In this document: positions 1 to 8,942 of the stretch, piece by piece
Layout: every line of letters starts with the position of its first letter
Numbering within the stretch: the first letter of the stretch is position 1
DNA from: Lyophyllum atratum
Lineage: Eukaryota; Basidiomycota; Agaricomycetes; Agaricales; Lyophyllaceae
Length of the DNA stretch: 64,000 nucleotides
Reading direction: 5' to 3'
NCBI GenBank assembly: GCA_014905825.1
Contig: JACGCN010000008.1
Coordinates: 310,001 to 374,000, forward strand
The notes under the pieces: model-generated
Database searches by the model: none
What the model was told of the DNA's origin: nothing
What the model saw: the letters and a program-made list of their open reading frames with translations, nothing else
Translations under genes and position numbers: made by a program

Positions 1-175
1 TCGCGCGGTGGACCATTAGGCGGCGTGCTGATATCGTAGGCGAGGTCTGTTCGAACGAGGCCTTATCCACCTATCCACCGATATCAGTCGGACAACACGG
101 CGAGTGTCTAACTGTTCTGTTCCTCGGCCGTCCATTGACGTTTTCCCCTTGTGTATCCATGCAGTACTTGATAAT

Positions 176-930
176 GTGGCCAGATGGTGTACTGGAAATC
201 CATCCTCCTACGCTACCGCATAGTCGGGCACAGGAGCCCTGTTCGACCCAGGGTGTGGTCACTGTCATCCAATCCCGAATCGTTGTTTTTGATGCTAAGT
301 GTTACCACAGCCCACAAGAATTAGTACGACCCACCCAACCTAGCGCAATCCTTTATATTGTGCGCAGGTCGACTCACCCCCGGAGCCCCACATAAGCCGT
401 CCTCGCACTTTTTCGATATGTCCAAGTCTATCCTAAGCCCTGGCGGCTTTTCCATATCGTACCTCTACCACCAAGCCACACCAACATGACTGGATAGTGT
501 ACTGGCAACACATCTGTGCAGAGTGCCCATAGTCCCACACAATGCATCACACAGAAGATCCCTGTTCGAATCAGGGTCCAGTCACTGCATAATCCCAGAA
601 CGTTGTTTTTGCTGCTAAATGACAGCATACCAGGATGGTGTACAGGAAACCTACGTACAACCTCTTCTATGCTACCACATAGTTGGGCACAGGAGCCCTG
701 TTCGACTCAGGGTCTGGTCACTGCCACCAATCCCAGAAACTGTTTTGATGTTAAGTCTTGTTTACTATGTTTACTAATGTGGTAACTACCTCCGCTACAT
801 TTGTAACTTCTTGTTAAGTGTTACCACAACCCACAAGAATTAGTATGACCAACCCAGTCAGGCGCATACCTTTTATATTGTACATAGGTCGACCCACCCC
901 CAGAACCCCACATAAGCTGTCCTCTCCCTT
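176..930 (+). repeat. Imperfect two-copy direct repeat block
   Basis: Two stretches (about 176-415 and 636-930) share the same order of sequence. Each has a tRNA-like piece with the B-box-like string gttcga at 240 and 700, and each is followed by a shared tail (about 310-410 and 830-930) containing 'ggtcgac' and 'cccacataag'. Copies are diverged by scattered substitutions, so this is an old duplication. The unit lies beside the tRNA-like repeat at 415-628. No protein-coding signal was seen in 1-1050. Confidence 0.55.
415..628 (+). repeat. tRNA-like dispersed repeat (SINE-like), copy 1
   Basis: The core at 488-583 can fold like a tRNA. The ends gactgga (488-494) and tccagtc (577-583) pair perfectly, a GTGT/ACAC pair could form a D stem, and CCCTG-TTCGAAT-CAGGG gives a perfect T arm with a B-box. 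The middle is too long and lacks a convincing anticodon loop. Homology to 54690-54905 extends about 70 bases upstream and 45 bases downstream of the core, so this is a dispersed repeat and not a functional tRNA gene. Confidence 0.55.
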
Positions 931-1073
931 TTCCGAGATCTATTTATAGATTGAGGTTATACCTTTTTATTTGGGTGGAAAAGTTTTGCGAATTTTTGAA
1001 ATCTATTTATAGGTGGACGCAAAAAAGCTTAATTTTTAGAAGCATTGTCACGTGAGCACATGTGACTCTATAG

Positions 1074-1095
1074 TCCATACTATTGTTTATGTAAT
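1074..1095 (+). promoter_or_regulatory. Spaced intergenic motif, variant copy
   Basis: tccatac, then five bases, then tttatgtaat. This is a one-to-two-base variant of the TCTGTAC-N5-TTTAYGTAAT motif found six more times in this window, always between genes. It is preceded by 'cacgtgagcacatgtgact', matching CGTGACT-type strings beside other copies. The function is inferred only from recurrence. Confidence 0.35.
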
Positions 1096-1181
1096 GCAAT
1101 GCTTTCCATTTCATGTGGAGAAATTAACAGGCGACAGGTTACGTGTAATACAGACATTGTATACAACAAGCGGCGAAGCAG

Positions 1182-1268
1182 ACCATATATGTCCAATTGA
1201 CGAGTGGATGAAATATTTTGTGCGATACCATATATGTCCAATTGACGAGTGGATGAAATAATTTGTAG
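1182..1268 (+). repeat. 45-bp tandem repeat, two copies
   Basis: The unit beginning 'accatatatgtccaattg' occurs at 1182 and again at 1227, almost unchanged. It is intergenic, just left of the minus-strand ORF ending at 1294. No function is evident. Confidence 0.8.
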
Positions 1269-1293
1269 GATATATACCAGCCCTCATCAAGCC

Positions 1294-1839
1294 TCATTCG
1301 TCGGAGAAATAACCCTCGATTTCCTCAATTTCCAACACTACGTCGACGTTGCATTGTGGTCGTAATTGGCCTGGGGAGGGGGTGTGGAACCGAACGCCCA
1401 TGTTCCCGATGCAAAACCTAAGCTCTGCAACTTCGCAACCACCGCCGTCTACAACTATCTGTGCCAAGACCATGGTCCATACGGAGGAGGCATAAATGTC
1501 TACTTCCATCCAGTTGTCCATCCGCAACAGTGTTACGAGCACAGTCGGCAAGTGAGCTTCATGGATCTGTATTTGCAATTTCTTGCATCGGATGTCGACA
1601 TCCCATCCCTCAGGGCCTTCTACAATGTGGATGTCCGCCCTGCCCCCTACTCCTTCCACTGTCTGTATGAGACGTGAGACTGAGAAAAGAGTCAATTCCG
1701 CAATCTTTATAACTTTATAACGGTCCGCTGTCATATTCGACCCATTAATTGTTGGCTTTGCCTGTGATTGACGCTGAAACATAAACTTACCACCATCGGG
1801 ATGTGTAGTAGCTGTGAAGGAATCAACAGATGTTGGCAT
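1294..1839 (-). CDS. Hypothetical protein, 181 aa, unrecognised
   Basis: This is an uninterrupted minus-strand ORF of 181 codons starting MPTSVDSF and ending EGYFSDE. It is the only long open frame in the first 3.5 kb. Composition looks protein-like, with alternating hydrophobic stretches such as DIHIVEGPEGWDVDI and WTMVLAQIVVDGG and an acidic tail. I see no signal peptide, membrane helix or catalytic motif, and I do not recognise the family. Intron-free structure and the neighbouring repeats leave open that it is a fragment of a larger or transposon-derived gene. The opposite-strand ORF at 1366-1677 is treated as its shadow. Confidence 0.45.
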   Translation of the reverse strand: MPTSVDSFTATTHPDGGKFMFQRQSQAKPTINGSNMTADRYKVIKIAELTLFSVSRLIQTVEGVGGRADIHIVEGPEGWDVDIRCKKLQIQIHEAHLPTVLVTLLRMDNWMEVDIYASSVWTMVLAQIVVDGGGCEVAELRFCIGNMGVRFHTPSPGQLRPQCNVDVVLEIEEIEGYFSDE

Positions 1840-2237
1840 CGCGTTCGATTGCGTGAAATCCTGGCGTGGCTTGGGAACCTGTTTGTTCCTGACGGCGCCT
1901 GATTTATATTAATTGACGGAGTGCTCCGTTCACGATCCCTACCCTGTCTACGTCGTCATCCTTACTCGCTTGTATCCCTCTATCGTTCTGGTGCCCTGCT
2001 CTGTTCGTGTCATCAATTCATAGAAGGAAAATGCTTGTTCGTTACCCATCTAGCCTCTTTGATCTTCAATCTTTGCCTGTGTTCCTCGTTAACGTGTGCC
2101 TATTCCTGCTTGTCTTGTCTGTACTGTGTCCTTTTTGGTAATATCAATCTGCCTCGTGTGCTGCTTCATTTCCGTCCTCTTCTCCAATGTTGCCGTTTAT
2201 AGAGTCCAAGAATCCCGGAAAATTCCTTCTGGACCAG

Positions 2238-2344
2238 TGTAAGGCACGCTAGGGCTTCATCGCCGACGCACGGCTCTCTAATCAGACTCCGTGTAAGGCA
2301 CGCTAGGGTTCACCGTCGACACATGGCACTCTAATCAGACTCTG
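2238..2344 (+). repeat. 53-54-bp tandem repeat, two copies
   Basis: The unit starts 'tgtaaggcacgctagggc' at 2238 and recurs at 2292, each copy ending 'ctctaatcagactc'. Copies differ by a few substitutions. It is intergenic, between the orphan ORF (ends 1839) and a possible exon at 2795. Confidence 0.75.
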
Positions 2345-2794
2345 GACATCGACAGTTGGCCCTGACCCATTGAATTCAGCCTCGTGCATGTGAAGTTCTG
2401 CGGATCCATTCCCTCCTACGCATGTACTGTTTCGTAAGTAACGTTAGTCCTGCATGGTAAACCCCCTTTTTGCTTTCCCTTAACTTGCAGCCTGCTCTTC
2501 CTCCTCTTCCCCAGATCCCCTAAGCACTTCTGCTCCCCAGCCACCTCTCGCATACGTCGAAACAAATGCAGTCCAATCAACGTAATTTAGTTGCTGGCTA
2601 CGAGCGCAAGCCCTTGCTAATTGTGTTGCTATAACATAGAATCCGGTACAGTAGACACAGATGATGTTGGTGCTCCCTCCCTCCCTGTAGTACAGGACAA
2701 ACTGAAAGATGTGGCTGCATCGGCCCCTGAGTCGAATCCGTGAGCACATGTCCGTACTCACCGTGTAACGAGACACCTGACTATTCTCTGCAGC

Positions 2795-3070
2795 AGTCAG
2801 AATTCTCCGTCCAACCTAACCACCGCCGCCAACAGCAGCCTCTCAACTTCTGGCAGCAGTGGCCTGGCTGAGACCGCAGGTGCCGCAAACAGTAGCATTT
2901 GCAGCCCGGACATCAATAAGCCTGTCCCACGCGTTGAACCCGGCACCACGTTGGACTCGATAGTGCCCTATGACCGCCGTGAGTTTTTAGATGGAGCCTT
3001 GTCGTCCAATGCTGAAAGTGCTTCCGTCAGTCTCCCTTGCTCTTTGGAGACGGCATTTGGAGAAGGATGA
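2795..3070 (+). pseudogene. Possible orphan exon or gene fragment
   Basis: A plus-strand frame of about 91 codons opens just after a good 3' splice site (ctctgcag at about 2786-2793) and closes with two stops. It is Ser/Thr/Asn-rich at first (SQNSPSNLTTAANSS), then more regular (YDRREFLDGALSSNAE). An upstream possible exon after 'aacttgcag' (about 2482-2489) is short. No start codon or partner exon could be settled and I do not recognise it. A 249-base minus-strand ORF overlaps its end. This may be a decayed gene piece. Confidence 0.2.
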
Positions 3071-3376
3071 TGACGACGAGTGCGGTTGCGAGTCCACCTT
3101 TGGGCGGGATGAGGACGGTGAAGTTCGCCACTACGGAGAGGGCTGCCAGTTCTGAGGATGCAGGCTCGTGGTTGTTTTCGTAACACTTGGCAACTACACT
3201 GTTTCTTCTTTGACAAATAAATCTTCGCCTTGAATTATTGTAAATCTTTCACTTTTAAAAAATCTCTTAGATAATGTACAGTCTAGTGTGTTTTAAGTTA
3301 CACTGAGTGGCGCAGTATTGTATGCCTTTTTAGAGACTTACAATCATGTGAATGCATGTGACTTTTTTGTCGAGTG

Positions 3377-3398
3377 TCTGTACCGTTGTTTATGTAAT
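3377..3398 (+). promoter_or_regulatory. TCTGTAC-N5-TTTAYGTAAT motif
   Basis: tctgtac, cgttg, tttatgtaat. It lies about 340 bases upstream of the start of the gene relic at 3735-4502. The sequence after it, with 'gatggtctgta' near 3466, resembles the region at 44790-44800 upstream of the Helitron Rep, so the similarity reaches beyond the core motif. Confidence 0.4.
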
Positions 3399-3734
3399 AA
3401 TATGTCCCCCTTGAACATGCGTCTCTGACTTCTCGTCACATCCGTCCTGTATCCCTGGTGTTGATGGTCTGTATAATGTCGAAACGTAGTGAGTCTCGTT
3501 GCTTGGTTACTCTATCGCTCCTATGTGCGTAGATAGTGTAAGAGGAGAGTGTATCAGGAATTCCAAATACTAAATGGAGGAAGCTGTGTTCCTGGTCGTA
3601 GGATTCGCGTCCTTCTCAGATGGGTCGGCCTACTCCGTTTCATGGGCTGAATCGGGGGTTCTTAATTTTTGTTGTTCATTTAAGGTCCTCGTTTGTATTC
3701 TCTGCCTTTACCCCATCAATAGCGCTCTCAATAC

Positions 3735-4502
3735 ATGGCTTACTTATTACCTCCTCGCAGCGCCTCCCCCTTGACCGTCGAGGGTACATCCATCCTCAAG
3801 AACGTGCTGCTACCCCACGCCGCGGTAAGACATTGCTCGTCCCCTTACTTGTCCTTTATTTTCTTTGCTTACTTCAGAACTGCATAGGTCCCCGATTCTT
3901 GCAGTTCGTGTGCTGGCGACCCATTGAGGGGTCCGTGCAAACTTGAGGGTTGGGGGGTTGCATGCAGATGTTGCATTGCTCTTGGAACAGGGCAAACATG
4001 TAGCTATCGCCTGCCCGTGCCCGCGCGCAATGCGCTTGCTGAAAGGCTGCAGAATGTCCCTGATATTCCGTTGAGTATGTCGCTGCGCTGAATCTTATTC
4101 TTCCTTAATCTTATGCGTTTTGCTCAAGGCGTAAAGGCTTTGTTTGAGGCGTTTTCTAGAGTTGGTCGAGACCGCGCGGCTGCTGAAGTCCGGGTCGCGA
4201 CCCATGGCTATGCTCAAGCACTTGCCATGACCGAACTTTTCTTAGCCCGTGCATCCGACGAAGCTCTCTGTGCTGAGGTCATTCGAGTGCTCGATGATGA
4301 TATGAACCACGGCAGCCGTCTTCCGCCTGACTGCCTCACGACACTCACTCAGGTACTCTACGAACCGTATCTCGGCTTCCGTTCTCGAGAGACACTATTT
4401 AAACGGGGTGAACATTTGAAGGAGTTGCTTAAGGAGATGGAGGATGAAGACGGCGTCGCCGATGCGATAGTTGACAATGGCCTGGCATATGATGGCCTCT
4501 GA
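3735..4502 (+). pseudogene. Broken gene, unknown family (leucine/charged-rich C-terminus)
   Basis: The possible start is ATG at 3735 (MAYLLPPRSASPLTVEG). A clear intron (gtaaga..cttcag) follows at about 3830. The next stretch is open except for one in-frame TGA near 3920, then runs HADVALLLEQGKHVAIAC. Near 4030 the coding frame shifts by one base into NALAERLQNVPDIPL. A normal intron (gtatgt..ctcaag, about 4074-4123) joins SVKALFEAFSRVGRD and an open 3' exon to the stop at 4502. A nonsense codon plus a frameshift indicate a pseudogene. The last exon (EALCAEVIRVLDDDMN..LLKEMEDEDG) looks like a folded helical protein. I do not recognise the family. Confidence 0.45.
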
Positions 4503-5434
4503 TCCAGTAGGCCACCGTCCTGCCGCAGTGCCCGCTGTTTTTTTGATGATGTGCGTAAGATCTTACTGCTTCCTAACACTAAATATTGACCACTTTCCCT
4601 TTATACAGTTTTTAACAGAGTGTGTATTAGAGGTCGCCGTTAGCTACATATTTATACGCTCGACCAAGGTCCCATCACCCGTGTATGCCTCGCTGTCCAC
4701 ATTACCATCCGAACAATTTCCCTTCAGTGTCTATATAAATCTTTGTGACGACGGACTAAAGCTGGAACACATACCCCGGTGCTGAACGCGTTAAGTGACT
4801 GAACTAATAAGTGTTGCCAGTATCCACACCCGCACCCTCGTCGTTGGGCTCCCTCCTCGATCACACCGCGTCCCTGGCCTACGATGCCCATATTTCAATC
4901 AACTTGCTTGTTGCTAAACTTATCTGCCTTGTTCGTTTGATATATTCACGTGATTTCGTGCGACATCCTTCAACTGTGTCTGTACTGTTGATTACGTTAT
5001 GCTGTCGATTCCCAACATCATCGTCCTTCCAGACTGCCTACGTCCCTTCCAACACGCATATAAGACTGCTCGTCTCTTCTGTTTTGTTGGCATACTATTG
5101 GTGGACTGTATATTTAAAAAATTTGCCAAGGTCAATGTGTTCTGAGGTGGTGTATTTCTGATCACGTGACCAATCTGTGCATCCTATACGCGTAGCACAC
5201 ATAGGAGTACAGTGCCTTGCCTTGAATATGCGTTGCAGGCCATCTTCCGTTATTGGGATGCATGTACATATAATTGGTGTGTTCTACATGTTATTTCCTT
5301 GCTCGTCATCCACTGTCATGTCGTTGATACGCTTTCTGACGTCATATACCTCTGCATCCTCCAGCGACCTGAGCTTCCTCTTCAGTGTGACTGTTCCTTT
5401 CTCGCTATGGACTTCGGGCTCCTATCACACGCTA
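4503..5434. other. Intergenic, no gene seen
   Basis: AT-rich spacer between the relic ending at 4502 and the 3' end of minus-strand gene C. Only short, low-complexity open frames are present. One copy of the spaced motif lies at 4979-5000. Confidence 0.5.
4979..5000 (+). promoter_or_regulatory. TCTGTAC-N5-TTTAYGTAAT motif, variant
   Basis: tctgtac, tgttg, attacgttat. The five-base spacer is conserved and two bases of the right half differ. 'cacgtga' lies about 30 bases upstream. No plus-strand gene follows closely, so a promoter role is not demonstrated for this copy. Confidence 0.35.
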
Positions 5435-7561
5435 TTATATACTCGTGAGTGATGCGATGATAATACTAGTTCTCACCTTCATCTTCTTATAGTTCGAGCT
5501 TTTAGCCAGCAGAGTCAAGGACCGTAAAACCACTATCATCCGGCTCTTGCTTGTTCTGCCATCCTTCAGCGCTATAGCCTTGAATGACAACTGCGCCGCT
5601 ACTATGTCCCCTATCCTAAACGCTTGGGGACCGATCTTCTCATATCTGGTGGGGTTGTTCTCGATCACGACAAAAAAAAAACTAAAAAGAAAAAGAAAAT
5701 ATGCACCTGCGCTTTCCCTCCAGGCAGCCCTTCGCTTCTGAGTACTGGACGACGTTGTCTTCCGTCCGCACATAACCTTTTTTAAGAAAGCTATCCATCA
5801 CAGAATGAGGGTCACTGCCCGCATCGAACGGTATGTGCTGCTGTTCACTACCGTCTTTGATGTTAGTGACGAGCATGTTCGACATGTCCAGGTGTTTGTT
5901 CCCCTCTCCCGCCAGACCGTCTTTCCAGCTCTCGAGCACACCTTCTTCAAACACCCTGTCGAACAGTTCCCACACCGCACCTGCAGCAACTACAGCATCC
6001 TTGAACCGGTCTGATCCTAGGCCATCGAGACTAATCGCCTGCTTTAAGAACCTTATTTTTCCCTGATCTCTGCGTTAGTGTGCGCGGTGTCAGTCTGTGC
6101 GCTCTGTTTACGTGGCACACACTCACAGATTTTTTAGGCCTATTTTCAAAGGTGGGAGCTCTTTCTTGGTTAAGGCTCCATAAACTGTGAGGATGCATTC
6201 TTCGTCTGTTGGGTTGCCTTTGTCATCTGCGTGTACCAGGGCAAAAACTTTTTCCTTGACAGCTTCTTTAATTCTAACGCTCTCAAACCATTTAGGATCC
6301 TGGTCTCTGCAATTAATTTGTCTGCACTTTCTCGTAGACGCGGGGTTTACCTTGAGCAGATCATGGAGACATGTTTCGTCTTCGTTCTTACTTTCGTCCG
6401 TCAGACGCTCAATACTCTGTTCTATGTACTCGTCTTAGTGTGTCATAATCAACTCATATGGTTTATCCTTGCTCACTTGCTGAATCTTTGCTGTATGCGG
6501 GCTCCATGTTCACGATACTGCCAGGGCACTTGTCTTGTGCGTATGGTGGTTGAAAACTGGAGGTCTAATCTGTGGCCCATGCATTATCCAGAATATTGCT
6601 CTTCTTTCCCGCTCTCTCCCCTATGTGCTTCCTCGGATCTGCGCTCATCGTCGTTCGTACTGTTTGGGTCAAAGCGTGGCTTCATACTGTTCCACTTTTG
6701 CTCCCCCGTATTCCTCTCTTGAAAGCTGTTCTGCGCTCCGCGGAGCCGCTACTTTGGTTCAACTCGAGTTCATCAGCATATACAGGTGCACAAGGTGCTC
6801 AGGACAATATTTTGATGAGACAAAGCCTGAAAATATTGTGAAGGTGCTCTTTGTGTGATAACACTATGATCAATGAACATATGGTAGGCCCAATTCTGTA
6901 TTTTATCGAAAATCATAGTGTGAACAAATTCAGAATTCATTTTCTAAAGATATGTAAAAAAAACCTTCACAATATAATCAGTGAAGATTTCATAATATGT
7001 TCATAGTATAGTCAGGTAGTCAAAATATCTTCACTATATCTTCACCATAGTCTGGAATACCTCACTATATTGTGAACATATTATGAAGTGTTCACTGGCC
7101 ATATTGTGAAAATATTGTGAATGCTTTTTTACATTTCTTTAGGGAATAAATTCTAAATTTGTTTACACCATGATTTTCAACAAAATACAAAATTTGCTTT
7201 ACTATATGTTCACTTATCATAGTGGTGTTGCGCAAAGAGCACCTTCACAATATTTTCAGGCTTTGTTTCATCAAAACACTGTCCTTGGCACCTTGTGGTG
7301 CTTATCTTAGATTCCTATTACTTCGCTTCTCTTCAGTATGTTGCTGCTTCTTTATTAGCTGACTCCTTATCTATCTGTCACCCGTTGCTGATGGAGTTTC
7401 AGCTCCAGTGTTTTCTCCCTTATGGTGGTTGTTAACCCATCGGCTGGCCTGATTCCATTTACCTCCAAATATTGCATTCTATGATTGATTCGCAGTTGCT
7501 GTACACCGCGGAGTTTATCCATCAGTCCCCCATTTTTCCTCTTCGGGCTCGCCCTGTTCAT
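5435..7561 (-). CDS. Gene C: multi-exon hypothetical protein with NNPTRYxKIGPQAFRxGDIV block
   Basis: Minus-strand gene read through several exons. A possible first exon starts at 7561 (MNRASPKRKNGGLMDKLRG). After introns and an inserted MITE (6789-7297), a long open stretch (about 6440-6133) gives KWFESVRIKEAVKEKVFAL and LTVYGALTKKELPPLKIG. An intron (gtgagt..acgcag) leads to DQGKIRFLKQAISLDGLG and WELFDRVFEEGVLESW, then a last exon with NNPTRYEKIGPQAFRIGDIV and VVLRSLTLL. From memory this C-terminal block marks an abundant, uncharacterised Agaricomycete family often found near transposons. Exon edges upstream of 6440 and at 5650-5700 (T-rich acceptor) are uncertain. It is divergent with gene A. 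I cannot exclude decay, since the MITE sits near the 5' end. Confidence 0.5.
6789..7297. mobile_element. Fold-back MITE, 509 bp, 3-bp TSD gtg
   Basis: Ends CACAAGGTGC..GCACCTTGTG are flanked by gtg at 6786-6788 and 7298-7300. The two halves are inverted copies of each other over nearly the whole length (about 250-base arms): left and right arms both carry GCCTGAAAATATTGTGAAGG and the atatgttca blocks. It is AT-rich and non-coding. The sister copy is 43542-44059 and a longer relative is 19076-19883. CACA termini with a 3-bp TSD fit the CACTA/CMC superfamily, an assignment by inference. It lies inside the 5' part of gene C. Confidence 0.85.
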
Positions 7562-8942
7562 TCGCGTTTATAACGCTCATTTGCTCCCTATCTCTATCTT
7601 GTACTTCCTCGCCCTCCTATGGCTCCACGAAAGCCCTCGAAATCGTCTGCCTCAGCCCCACGTCCCCTGGAATCCCAGCTCGATGGCTTGTTAGTGTGTT
7701 TTTTTTTTTTTTTTTTTGCCCTGTCCATTGTGTTGTGTGGACTACTGACATTCGCTGTATTTTCTTTTTGCAGAACCAACGACAAGTTCTCCGCGTTCGT
7801 ATTTCTGGCCTTCACTGAAATAGTCACGATCCTGATTTTATCCCGGGCATATCATCCAACGGCAGCATTTTCAAGTCTGCACTTGCGGCTTCATCTTCAG
7901 GTCGTGTCGCTCCTGTCAACCAGCCTGCAAGCCCGAGCAAGCGTAAGACCGCGCCCGTTGATGATATGTATGTTTTACAGCCTTCCTGGAGCTTTTCAAA
8001 ACTTAATATTATGTCCAGCTCCACTTCGTCTACGCCATCTCCCAAGAAAAAGCAGGTTGTAGCATCAACACCTGGTTCCGCTGTTATGTACGACCTCCAT
8101 ATGTTTGACTCCCTTATCTAATAATTCTTTTTATTTGTCATCGCATAGACGGGCAATGGCAGGACTTTCCGCTGAGGACCCGTTTTTGTCTCCTCTTGGG
8201 CGCTCATCATCAGTTCTTTTATTTTTATTTTTTTTTTTGCTGTCTTCGACTATTCCACTTATACGCTTGTATTTTGCTTGTTAAGCCGTGCCCGTGTACC
8301 ATCCGAAAAGGCTGCAGCCGCCTTGGCGGCAAAATCCGTGATAGCCTTAGGTTCCAAGGCCTCGTCATTGACCCGAGTGAGGATAAAGCAGGAACCTTTG
8401 GATGCGTATCCCAGCCCTCTCAAAATCGACACTACGCCCAAGTCGAAGGCTTCGGCGTCTTCACCCATCTCCCTGTCTTCGGACGATGAAGATGAACTCC
8501 CCTAGTGTTTGGAGGTCCGGTCACTCAGACCGGGTTTGTAACCGAGACCGCAGGTAACCGAACTGGCTGTAACCAAACCTTTGGTCCCGGTTTCCGAAGT
8601 TCGGACGTGAGTCCGGTCCACGGTTGAGCATGGGGCTCGCACAAACACGAACCGGGTTAAGACCAGTTAAGACCAGTTATGTCCAGTTGTAACCGGTTAT
8701 ATACTACGGCTCAGGTCTTACCTCGGAGCAGAGAAGAAAAAAGTTCTGTATACATGTACTGTCGACTCTCAAAACTTCTACGTAATAATATTCGACGGTG
8801 ACTACACTAGCGTGAAACGCGACGAAAATCTAGAGTAAATAATGTACAACTCAGCGTGCTATAAGTTGGGTGACGAGAATGACAGCTTACCATCCTCTGG
8901 TTGATCAGTAAGACTTAGAATCCCTCTGCTTCTACTCTAGCC

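Noticed and set aside
3574..3946. 66- and 108-codon ORFs at the start of the relic gene
   Set aside because: They read through a good intron (about 3830-3885) and are hydrophobic by composition only.
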